Assembly (NCBI GenBank): GCA_026122225.1
Contig: JANEZZ010001873.1
Coordinates: forward strand, 682,001-746,000
Reading direction: 5' to 3'
DNA length: 64,000 bases
DNA from: Heloderma charlesbogerti
Lineage: Eukaryota > Chordata > Lepidosauria > Squamata > Helodermatidae
Part shown: piece after piece, positions 1-10,525 of the stretch
How the letters are laid out: the number at the start of each line of letters is the position of its first letter
How positions within the stretch are numbered: position 1 is the first letter of the stretch
Made by a program: the position numbers and the translations under genes
The notes under the pieces: model-generated
What the model saw: only the letters and a program-made list of their open reading frames with translations
What the model was told of the DNA's origin: nothing
The model's database searches: none

Positions 1-722
1 AAAGCAAATTGTTAAGTTGGAGAGAGGTTTCCTATTAAGGAAGAGTGATGTAATGCCAGTGGAATACAGCCAGCTTCTCTCCACTCATTTTATTTATATA
101 AGCTGCATACCACAGAAAGATACCCCAACAACATGAGTAGTGCTCACTATATTTAGTCAGGCTAGTTTAGTAATTCCAGGAGGCTATGTTTATATGCAAT
201 GGAAATAATTATAAAAAGATATTTTGAGCATCTCAGTTCAATCAAGTAGGCTTCAGGGTTGTTGTTTTTTTTAAAAAAAATCATAAAATCGGGGTAGCAT
301 TTGGTGCTGCGTATCTCGAGGCACCAAAAAAAAGTAATTCCCTCAACTAAAGCTTCCATCAGTTCCTATACAACTTCTTCCTTTCTTGTGTTTCAGCAAC
401 TTTAGCATTATTTGTAGTTAAAACTAAGCCTAGGCTATAGAGAGTAACAAAGAGTAACCATTGTAACTAAGCTTAAACAGTTTGTATGGTATGTCCTTTA
501 CCCAATCCATCTTTCAGTGATGTATTTACATTTAATTGATTTAAATCTCACTTGCCTGATTCAGTTGTTTACCTGTATGGGAATAAGCCTGCACTAGTTT
601 TGGGCCCTCCTCCTTCCTTCTTTCTTTCTCCTTCATGGTCAGAAGGGGAGAATGAAAGCTTTCACTTGAGAACTAACTAAAGTCCCGTTTGACTGCCAAA
701 CGTCAGACCTCTTGTTTGTTCT

Positions 723-948
723 AAGGGCCTAAACAGACATTACTTTAACTCTGTATCTAGCAGCTACATCTTCTTTTCATTTTAACTCTAGAGAAGGTCA
801 GGGGGAATGGTCCAGATCTTAAAAGACCCCCTAGCCCTATGCAAGGGTCGTTATCCAGATTGGGAGCCCGGTGCCTATTCTAGAATAAAAGTGAAAAAAC
901 GATGCAGCTGCTAGATACAGATTTAAAGTAATGTCTGTTTGGGCCTTA
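723..948. mobile_element. Inverted-repeat DNA element, family TTACTTTAA
   Basis: Its ends are imperfect inverted repeats: aagggcctaaacagacatta with actttaactctgtatctagc on the left, and the complement (gctagatacagatttaaagt, aatgtctgtttgggcctt) on the right. It has no coding capacity. A related copy lies at 18266-18512. Confidence 0.75.
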
Positions 949-962
949 ACTATGTATGGTTA

Positions 963-1372
963 GGGTGCAGTCCTATGGGATCTGCCCTTGATACTCTTAA
1001 GCCTCTGAACTTGGAGGCTTACAAGTATCCAGTGCAGAGCGGGAAGAGCAACAGAAGCGAACTTCACCTCCGTGCTGCTCCTGCTCTGCATTTGGCTAGA
1101 CAGGCTTTTTCACCCATCTAGCTGGGTGTGCATCGGAGTGGGAGGGAAAGAGACTGTGGAGGCCTCAGGATACATTGTACCCCAGCTGCCCCAGTCCCTG
1201 CCCACCAGCATGGCCCCTTTCCCTCCTCTCCGAGGTCACTGACATGATTCCATGCTGGCGGGGGGGGGGAGGGAAGTTGGAGTGTGAATTCCTGGATCTG
1301 TGGTTGGAGCACTGTCTCCGATCTTGGATCCAGGAATCCTAATTACCTGTTTAGGGCTATAGGATTGCTCCC
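963..1372 (-). mobile_element. TIR element, family GGGTGCAATCCTATGG, copy 1
   Basis: The ends are gggtgcagtcctatggg and ggctataggattgctccc, which are inverted copies. The interior, read in reverse, aligns with the copy at 60137-60614: gccagcatgga, atgcagagcaggagcagcac, ggaggtgaagttcgc and the terminal cctccaagttcagaggctta. It is non-autonomous and about 410 bp long. Confidence 0.75.
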
Positions 1373-1375
1373 TTC

Positions 1376-1612
1376 ATTACTTAAAACAAACCAGCATCAA
1401 ACTGTGGTTTGCTAACTAACCATAGGTAGAACAAACCAAAATTTACCAAGTTCAGCTATCACAAGGAACTGTGGCTAGTTTCAAAGACGAAACTTTATAT
1501 TTCTTCCTTGGGCATGCAGAAGGGGAGCAAGAAGCTGACGAGTCAGAGGCTCATGCAAGTTTGTTCCTATAATGTTAAAGTATGGGTTTAGCATTGTATC
1601 TGAACTGGGTTT
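1376..1612. repeat. Dispersed repeat with AAACCA/TGGTTT motifs, copy 1
   Basis: The segment contains caaactgtggtttgctaact, cacaaggaactgtggctagt and cagaggctcatgcaagt. These recur in the same order at 47600-47890. The superfamily was not recognised. Confidence 0.55.
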
Positions 1613-2611
1613 TTGTCTGATTTTGGGATTACAATTTCTAGCTCCTCCGGGTTAAATGGGTGTATAATTCATGGACAAATGTCAGACAGCTGATGCTTGG
1701 TCTTTGAAAAAGTGATTCAGCTCATTTTTAAATGTGTTCTAGAACAATAGGTGCAGCATTTCCTGTCCCCACAACACTGTGGGAGGGTTGACTAAAACCA
1801 GAACTGCTGAATCTCTCCATACTCTGAAGCTGTTAAAGGCATATCAGTTCCCAATGAGATGGAAGGCAGCATTCCTAGGCAGATGTGACACTGCCCCTTA
1901 TCAACTCCTTTATGCTGTAAAAGTAAAGAAAAATGGCTTGTTTAAACTGCACCAGCCCGACTAGAATGGATGGCTTTGGAGTCATCAGCATCCCCGCCCT
2001 GCCTTTCTTAATGGTATTTTGTTCAACCTGATGACTCTTACAAATACTGTTTTTCTTCCTGCATGTAATATTTATGTTTTAGAATTATTAGAATTTTTTA
2101 ATTAATTTCACATCCTCCAACAAGCTTTTCCAGGGAGCAGTATTATGTAGAACTGTAGGGAAATTCCCCAAACCCATAACAATACAAAAGAAATTAATTA
2201 GCTTGCTGCACTGGAAGGACTGTGTATATTTTATTCATTTAGTTACATGACCTACATGTGTGTTTTGCTTTGCTTCATTTCTGCCCTGCCCTTCAAGACC
2301 CCCAGGATGGCTCACCATAGAATTGGTGGTAGTGGGGAAACTATTTCCTGTGCTCATATAGTATATGGGGCTTATTGAATCAGTTATTTGATGTTTGTAG
2401 ACTATACTAAGAGGAAGTCACCCAAATAATTACCTGAAATGAAGAAGACAGAGATGCAAGACAGTCCTGATTCAGTACTTGGAATGCGATTTCTCAGACC
2501 CATTATCAGCTGTAGCTCTTTGTGTTCAAGTTGCTACATGCAAACTATGGCGTCAGGAACCTCTGAGTGTGAAATGAGCCTCCCAGAAGAACCATGAGCA
2601 ATTGCTAGAGA

Positions 2612-2730
2612 AGCCTTTCCCAACCTGGAGCCCTTCAAATGTGTTGGACTGCAGCCAATGGCCATGCTGGCTGGGCATGATGGGAGTTGCAGTTTCACAC
2701 ATCTAGAGGGCACCAAGTTGGGGAAGGCTG
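2612..2730. mobile_element. Palindromic hAT-like MITE (CAGCCTTCCCCAACCTGG family)
   Basis: Inverted ends gcctttcccaacctgg and ccaagttggggaaggctg enclose tgatgggagttgcagt. It is non-coding. Confidence 0.75.
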
Positions 2731-3413
2731 TGTTAGAGGGTGTGTGAGCTGCTCTCTGAGCAACTAACAATTCCCAAACCTCATTTTTCTGCATAATTAG
2801 GAGGTCAGATTCCATGTCACTTCAATATCCCAATACCCCCATTCCTTGTCACTTATGCTCACTGGTGTTGTTGGGGAGAAAATACAGGGCTATTTCCTAT
2901 GTGTTTGCTCAGTAGCTTTGCCTCCTTGCATTCCATGCTTGCAATGGATACACAAAATCACTCCCTTGAATGAATTAATCAGTCAGTCTAAAAGAAATAC
3001 AACCACCCCTGGTTCCATACTTGCAATGGGTTTGGATTCCCCACTTCACCAATAAGTATGCATCAAAGGGGACTATGGGTAAATGGTGGTAAGGGGTAGC
3101 CAGACTGTATAGCTGCTCCTGTCCATTGCGACCTTAATACTCAGTGTAACTGTTTCCTTTTCCAGTGGTGCACCTGGCCCGTTGCCTAACTTGCATTGGT
3201 TTCCTTTAGGAAGACTTTTATTGTGGGAGGGTGGAGCAAGAGGGAGAGCTGTGGACTCAAAAAGCCTTGCTATAATATAATTTTAGAGCCTATGCTATAG
3301 AAAAAGAAAGGATTGCACTGCTCTCTGAACCTCCCCTCATTGGTCATTTGGTAGTGAACATCTCTGAGAAAGTAGAGAATTATATTTGGCATTGGTCCTT
3401 GGGAAGTCTAAGG

Positions 3414-3548
3414 CAGCCTCCCCAATCTGGTCCCCTCTGGGTGTTTTGGACTACAACTCCCAGCATTCCTGATCATTGGCCATGTGGGCTGGGGCTGACA
3501 GGAGTTGAAGTCCAAAACATCTGGAAGGTGCCAGATTGGGCAAGGTGG
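3414..3548. mobile_element. Palindromic hAT-like MITE with 8-bp target duplication
   Basis: The element runs from cagcctccccaatctgg to ccagattgggcaaggtgg. Flanks gtctaagg (3406-3413) and gtctaaag (3549-3556, starting at the last g) match at 7 of 8 positions, the duplication size expected of hAT transposition. Confidence 0.82.
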
Positions 3549-4317
3549 GTCTAAAGGCAACATTGCCTTGTGTGACCACCACAGAGGCCTTTTGCAACTT
3601 AAAAGGGGCTCATTCTGACTTTTCTTCACATCTGGAAAGTGCGCAGCAGATATGTGGAACTGCCTATACATCACACATAGGAGGTATTTGAAATGATAGC
3701 AAGATGCGGCGATACTGTTCAAATGTACAATAGAATTTTTTTCCCACTCATTCATTTGGAGCAACTCATGAGGGAAGCAGTTCATGCTGCAAAGTACTGA
3801 TTGAGAATATTTTAGGTCAGCCAGGAGTCAAAATGACCATTTTCCTCTTTTAATTATAAAGCATACTACTCGAGCTAACTTTTCCTTTTGGTGCAGTTCA
3901 TGTTAATTCCAAATCCAAAATTAAATTACAACCAAAAGTGTAAATTTAAGAATATTCCAGTTTAGTGTTTCTAGTACCAGCTTCCAAAGGACTAAATATC
4001 TCCTGTAGGATTATAACAGCAAACATAGCTAATGTATGAAGTATTGCCTGGACAGCATACAAATACAGATGACGTACAACTGCTTCTTGTTTAACAAAAA
4101 ATGTCCCATTTGAACTAAAAAAGAAACTGATGGATTTTTGTTTATCCTGGTTTTCTGTTGAAACACTCTCAAATTAGGGGTGTAATGTAGCCATTTTGAA
4201 GTCCCATTGAGTTTCAATAGGAGAACTAAGCATGTGAGATGCAATGGGAGTTCAGAGTGCTTAAGGGTGCAATCCTATAGCTGCTAGAAAGTGGCCAGAT
4301 GGCCCTAGCATTGTTCG

Positions 4318-4371
4318 GTTTTCAGGAACCGACCTCGGAGCCCACGCTCTGAGGTCGGTTCCCGGAAAACC
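4318..4371. repeat. Long hairpin (inverted repeat)
   Basis: Arms ggttttcaggaaccgacctc and gaggtcggttcccggaaaac(c) are almost perfectly complementary around a 13-14 nt loop. A gggtgcaatcctata motif at 4265 resembles the termini of the 963/60137 family, so this may be the end of a truncated relative. Confidence 0.6.
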
Positions 4372-5671
4372 ACTTCCTTGCCCCTCCCCCGCTGCCTCCT
4401 AGGTGGTGTAGATTGTTAGCTCGATTAGTATGCTTTATAATTAAAATCATGCTAATTAATACTCATTCATGCCTCAGCCCCTGATATCCCAGCCCAGGGC
4501 CAGTTTTGTTCTTCAGGCCACAAATAGTTCTTCACTCCTCACGCTTTAATGGGTAGCTTCAATCAGTGATACTTGAAGACAGAAATAAAGTAAGGCTCAA
4601 GTGTGTAGTCCTATTTGGATAATGACATTGACGGTGATGCTGGATGTGGTTGTAGCAGGGAGGTATGTGAACTGGATAACAAAATATGTTATTTTTGTTT
4701 GATTTCAAATGCATTTGTTTGTACAGTGTGTCATCACAAAAGCTGGGTGTCATCAGCAAAATCAAGGTGTACCATATCATTGTTTTTGAACAATTCTCAT
4801 CTTGGTAATTAGTGAAGGTCAAACAGAGGCTATCTGTTCACTCACAGAACTGACACTGGGCCTGCACAGCATATGGCTCACAGCAAAATGTGGCTCTTCC
4901 TTCTTCAGTTGTCAGGGTCTGTTGGAGGTTGTCCTCATTCCGGCAGCCTGCTCAGTACACGTTGGCCACTGAGCCCTTGCTTTCTGTACAAAGCGGCTGC
5001 ACTATACAATCTGAAGGGACTTCTTAAAAGGTGTGAATACTTTACGAGAATGTTTTTCTCATGCCACCCGATCTCCTTGTTGTAATTTGTCACTGAAGTA
5101 GATACTCTCCAGGCTTCCGAATTCTTGCTTGCCATGGCAAGTGTGCCCTCACCACCCTCTGGCAAGCATGATGAGTGACCAGCTTTCCTCCCAACCTTGG
5201 AGCTGCAGAGGTGGGTGGAGGAAATCATCCCAGCATTTCCTTGGCAATCCCTACCCCCTCCCAAGCCCCAAGGTGGAAAGGAAAGAAGGTTGGGGATTAT
5301 TTGCCACTTCAGTGCATGGAGTGACTAAACCAGAAAGCTCCGTGCATCCATTACCCCTGGCTTCCTGGGCCTTTTCAAAACCAAAGTGTCTGGAACACTC
5401 CAGCTGTGTTGGGCCAAACTGGGGTCTGGTGACCACAATTATTTTTTGGTTGCCCCCCTCTCTCCACATACTTTAAATGTTTATAATGTATACCTTCATT
5501 TGCTACCTGTAAGACATGTCTTTATATTATTTATTAGTGTTTCTCACACTACCCAGAGAAAATAGAATGCTGGAGGGAACATTCAAGGGAAGGGCTGAGA
5601 ACAGAGGGGAACAAGAAGAAGGGAAAGTCAATGAAAGAAGGAAGGATGGAAAATATTGACACTAAGAACTA

Positions 5672-5780
5672 AGGGTACAATCATATGCATGTGTAGAGAG
5701 AAATAAGTCTTGCAGCTTCCAGCATCCCCCAGCCAACGTATTGTAGGACTTGTCTCTAAATATGCATAGGATTGCATCCT
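5672..5780. repeat. Short inverted-repeat element (TGCAATCCTAT ends)
   Basis: The segment starts gggtacaatcatatgcatg and ends atatgcataggattgcatcc, which are near-complementary. This fits a small non-autonomous element. Confidence 0.5.
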
Positions 5781-6130
5781 AAATCTTAAACTATGGTGAT
5801 GGTGAAAACAAGAATGTGAGTGTGAACTTCTCTTTCATGACAATCTCCCCTTTCCAGTTTACTACTTGGCTAGCCTTTTCCTTCCCTTTGACATGATGGT
5901 CACTGTAAATGGGCCCTGAGAGGAGCAGGAAGTAACAGGGACGAGATGTCAAAGGTGCAGAGAGGAACATTTTTTAGCCAACCTTTTTTCAGTTCAAACT
6001 CTTTCTCAGGGACGACTCTGACTCAACTGTATTTTGTTTAGTGCCTCAAAATAACTGGGCTATTTCCTTATTGCATTTAGGGCCTTCCCTTCTTTCTTCT
6101 CAGAGTGAAATCTCGTAGGCAACTACAGCA

Positions 6131-6248
6131 ATCTTCCCCATATCCTGGGGCCTTCCAGATGTGCTGGAAAGCCCCCATCAACCCTCAGCTTGGGGATGAT
6201 GGAAGTTGTAGTCAAGCACATTTGTGGAGACACCGGGTTGGGGAAGAC
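6131..6248. mobile_element. Palindromic hAT-like MITE copy
   Basis: It carries cttccccatatcctggggcc at the left, gatgatggaagttgtagtc in the middle and ccgggttggggaagact at the right. It is degenerate compared with other copies. Confidence 0.65.
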
Positions 6249-6308
6249 TATGACATTACAGAAGGAGGGTGGACCCAGCTCAGTGGGCCATGTGCTGCTC
6301 AGGAACAG

Positions 6309-6359
6309 GTTTCAATTTCAATTTTTCAATTTCAATTTTTCAATTTCAATTTCAATTTC
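6309..6359 (+). repeat. Simple repeat (TTTCAA)n
   Basis: About 50 bp built of tttcaa/tttttcaa units. Confidence 0.9.
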
Positions 6360-7272
6360 TATCATTGGAGGACAAAATTGACAGCGGAGTTAAATAGCTT
6401 CCTACTGAATGCATTTAAGATTAAATGGCTAAGTCCAATCAAAACCAAACCACCACTGTCCTAAGAACATTTGCTGTGGTTTACATAATGGCCACTATGG
6501 ATGTCACACCGTAAATATCTTTAGCCTAACAAGAATGAGCTACATTGCAGTTCTGGCTCACATACTTCCCTTCTCCTCTCCTCTTCCATCACGACCCATC
6601 TCATAAGTAAGATTAGCCACAGTTTATGTTCAGACAACGCAACAAGCTGCAGTTTAGTGTGATATCCCAACCAGGCCTATACTCTCAAATAAAAAGGCAT
6701 ATCGCTGCTCCTGAGGAATAATCACATGTGCTCTCAAATAATTATATGTGTGACCCCACCCCCAGTAATGTTCTTGATACCGCTTCTAGCACTGGTGGCT
6801 TCAGTGGATAACAAGAGGTACATACCATCATGTTACTGAGGTGCACTGATCAGATTGTATACCATACCTATATATGCTCATGAGTCCACTTCCCCCTGCT
6901 ATCCAGTAGTCTGTGCTCCTTCCAGTCATGTTTCTATATGAAATCACACATTGTGTTAATCTTATGATATCATTATCTGTGATTTCACACACAGAGTGAT
7001 GAGGGTAGCTGTCTCTTAACTGTCTCTGATAAACACCGCAAAATGGAAGCTTAAAGGCTGTAAGAGGCATTCTGTGATCAGTGTGAGGATGCAAGTATGC
7101 CTGAAGTTCTAATTTCTATCAGCCATCAAGCTAGCCCAAGGACAGCTCTGAGTCATTCAAAATAGTTTTCAGATCAGCTGGCCTAGAGATGTGCAGAGCT
7201 GGAGATTTGTGGCTTTCTTCCACATCTTGAGAATCTTAACTTTCATGCTATTTTTAAAACAACACAATAAAT

Positions 7273-7378
7273 CAGCCTTCCTCAACCTGGTGCCCTCCAG
7301 ATGTGTTGGCCATGCTGGCTGGAGATGATGGCAGTTGTAGTCTAACACATGTGGAGGGCGCCAAATTGGGGAGGGCTA
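7273..7378. mobile_element. Palindromic hAT-like MITE with 8-bp target duplication
   Basis: Ends are cagccttcctcaacctgg and ccaaattggggagggcta. Flanks caataaat (7265-7272) and taataaat (7379-7386) match at 7 of 8 positions. Confidence 0.83.
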
Positions 7379-7498
7379 TAATAAATCATGAATATGTTGG
7401 GACAGCAACAAGTTCATTAGATGGGTGGGAGGAGAAACCTCCCATGACCTGATGGCTGGGTTTCCCCTCAGCCTGTTCCTGTATGTTACCCTTTAGAG

Positions 7499-7634
7499 CA
7501 GCCTTCCGTGACCTGGTGCCCTACATATGTTTTGGACTGCAACACCTATAATTTCCAGTGAACATGGCCAATGGCTGGGGATTCTGGGAGTTGTAGTCCA
7601 ACATATTTGCAGGGCACCAGGTCAGGGAAGCCTG
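7499..7634. mobile_element. Palindromic hAT-like MITE copy
   Basis: Full-length copy from cagccttccgtgacctgg to ccaggtcagggaagcctg. Flanks ctttagag and tcttaggg match at only 5 of 8 positions. Confidence 0.8.
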
Positions 7635-8489
7635 TCTTAGGGGTGTTCAAACCCCATTTTTGCCCAAACTTCTGACAAAAATCATTAGAGTTCAGCAAAA
7701 TAAGCATTTCATGGCACATGCTAAGGATGCAAATTAAATAAAGGCATGTAGGTCTGCCTGAGTTTGCATAGTACCTTCCAGCTGAAGAACCTTGGTTTTC
7801 TTACAGCAGCGTTCTATGCTCATTGGGTATCTCAGTGTAGCAGCTAGGTGGTGACTGGTTAATTTGTCATGTTCAGTTGGAGGGATTAATAAAACAGTCT
7901 CTCTCCTGTTCACACCTTTTACAATGTTTTTAATGGATGATCTTGCCCAGCTACAATTTTATTTACCAGTTGAATTCACTGTGTGTGGTGGTGTTTGTTG
8001 CTATTGTTTACAGTGAGGTTGTGGCGATGACAGTTGTTGCGCCAGAGAAGAATGGGTCAGGCGCCTAGGCTGGGTTGAAGCAATAAGAGAGGGAAGAGTT
8101 GGCTCCTGCAAGTAGCACGGAGCCCCTCAAGCTGTCTGCACTGAAGCATCTTTCCACAGTGGCATCCTTCTGTTGTTTCCAAAGTATCTCATTAGTATCT
8201 CATCCTGAAGCACATCTCCCTTGTGGTGGCTCTTCCCAGACAATTCCCCATCACTCTGATTTGTGAATGTCAGGTTGGGCAGTAAATTAGGAAGCAGCCA
8301 TTAACTGGGCTGGGAGCAGCCATGAGCCCTTTGTTCAGTAAGTTGTTGACCTTCTGGTTATTTAACCATTGTCTCCAGAGTGGATTGGACCCAGTTGCCT
8401 CCTATCTGATCTTCCTACAAAAGAAAGATCTTCTTTGCCCTCCTGAGTTTTGTGAGGAGCACTTGTGACAGTTGCACATCCCTGATTGC

Positions 8490-9618
8490 TACATTGGAAC
8501 CATTGGTTGCCTTAGCCATGCACTGGCTCAACATCATCGCAGATTATACCAACTGGTCAATAAATTGTTTGCTTATCTGATCCATATTGCCATACATATC
8601 CCGTGTTCCATTTGTCTGTTTGTAATAAGGCCTTTTCCCTCCTGAGCCTGATTTATGAAGTGGGGGCCGGCTTAAAAGCCCGTTGAGCATCACTGGTAGC
8701 CTCATCCAGACTCGAAGCAGCTTCACGCAAGACTTTTTGGACGAGTGACAAAAGGATACCTGATATACTTGTCTTCGGTGGTTCATGGTGAGGAGGATCT
8801 TGTAACCCACCTGGCCCTGGAGGGCACTTGGGACCTTGGCTTCCTCCAGCCCGATCAAAATTAATAGACTCCCTGTGAGTGTAGCTCGGTGAACTTACCT
8901 CTCGAGAAGTTTCCCTGTTTTTTTCCATTAGGTGTTGCTGTATCATCTTTAATGCCATTCCAAAAATGTCTTTTGCATGCAAATCCATTGACCAGGGCTT
9001 TTCAGAACCATTATCATGGAGTCCCGGGGTTGAAACATTCCTTTCTGCAGTCAGGGGCTGGCGCATGCTGTTACCGTTACTTTCCAATTTATCCTTGATC
9101 TCCTGACGTGCCTTTTGAACAACCATGGAGCAAAGTCTGTTGACGTAGGAAGGATCATCTGGGCTTCCTCTTTGACCAGTGGCAACGGTGGTCAGTTTAT
9201 CAGATGAGATGGTGTAGGGCTGAGATTTACGAGAGCCACCTGAAGGTGTCAGTGCATGCTGAAATCCAATGGCATATTTCTGAAGATCACTGCTTAGCCA
9301 GCTCACAACATTGACTTCTTCGGAGGAGCCTTGCTTAAAAAGGCAGACTGCGCCTTCAGTATTATTTGGATTGTTTCGCTCGTTGTCTTTTATTACAATA
9401 ACTTCTTTCTCCTCCAGGCCCCCCAGATCAAGTTCGTTGTATCCCCTCTGATCTTTGTTCTTTACATTTAAGCTGGAGACATCAACAAAACAGATCATTT
9501 TGCGGTCCTGGTCTTTCTGTGCTTCAGCGCTGTAGTGGTTTACTTTACATACACCTGCCTGACTGCGTAACCAGTCGATTTCTTGAGCCATCTTTGTTAT
9601 GTTAAGGTGGAGCTGCAC
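8490..9618 (-). pseudogene. AKAP4: AKAP4-like processed pseudogene or truncated retrogene
   Basis: AKAP4 tethers protein kinase A to the fibrous sheath of the sperm flagellum. The reverse strand from 9618 to 8653 is open for 321 codons. From the Met at 9591, MAQEIDWLRSQAGVCKVNHY and the following DRKMICFVDVSSLNV, EEKEVIVIKD and LQKYAIGFQHAL match the AKAP4 N-terminus; these stretches lie on separate exons in mammals but are contiguous here. Next comes YVNRLCSMVVQKARQEIKDK, the counterpart of the AKAP4 regulatory-subunit binding helix. The match then jumps to a late region (DIFGMALKMIQQHLMEKN; ISGILLSLVQKVL), so roughly 350 central residues are absent. Near 8650 the match shifts frame, continues as KQFIDQLV, meets a stop and fades out before about 8490. 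The homologue is about 850 residues. No poly(A) tail or target duplication was found. It lies antisense in a PALLD intron. A functional short retrogene is possible but less likely. Confidence 0.8.
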
Positions 9619-10218
9619 CCAGGGCCATAGAGTGGTGGTGGTCTAGTTGAGCAGCTTTGATCCTGCCAGACTCAAGGTGTTGCCTCCTCTCTCAGCTTCC
9701 CATGCTCTTCTACTGGCAGATAGGATTTTCACTTGTGTAGACAAGAGGGTTTCTATGACAGCAGTGACATCATAAAGCATCAGTATCACCAAGCAACCAG
9801 TGATGTATTTGTGCGGTGCTTTAAGAAGAGCTTGCAAAAGAAAAGGCAGGAACTTCCCCACACAAAAATATTAGATTTTAAGAAATTGTTTATACAAGCC
9901 CCATTGAGAAGCACAAGGCTTCTAGGATCATAGGTGTGGAAAATTTCTGAAGATTACCTGGCTTATTCTAAGGTTGTCTGGCAGAAAGACCATTAAAAAC
10001 CTAAATAGAAGGACCTGTGGTTTAACACTGAGAACTGCATATTTTTATTCTGGATTGATCTGAAATAACTGCCACCTGTGATTCTTAAATTGGAGAAATT
10101 GGATCATGTGTAAGGAAGACAGCTGATTAAGATGGTTTGGCTGGTACTATCTGTAATCGCCACACATTCTGCTAACTGCAGGTGTGGGGTGGAATCTACC
10201 TCTTTACCATGCTTCAGC

Positions 10219-10525
10219 CAGGGGTGTTGAACTTCTTTCAGCCCAAGGGCTGTATTCCATTTTTTAGAAGCTCTCAGGGGCTGCACTCCAGTGGTGGGTG
10301 GAGCCGAAAGCAGGGGGGGGGCAAAAAGTACCACCATCTTTTAGCTTATACCTCTTATTGCCAGTAATGTAGCTGTAGGAAAGGCATTTCAGCCATTTAG
10401 AAGAATGGTTGAAATTGTTCAACCACTGCACAAAAGCCACTGAAGGATCAGGGAAGGAGGCGTGGCCATCTGGGAAACCCTGGAGAGTTGGGTTTGGCCC
10501 CTAAGCCTGAGGTTCTGCACCTCTG
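10219..10525 (+). mobile_element. Longer hAT-like element (CAGGGGTGTTGAAC family)
   Basis: It starts caggggtgttgaacttcttt and ends gaggttctgcacctctg. The interior has ggaggcgtggccatctggga. Relatives lie at 12862, 32374 and 53958. It is non-coding. Confidence 0.75.

Noticed and set aside
8889..9098. 69-codon + strand open frame
   Set aside because: It is the antisense shadow of the AKAP4-like copy.
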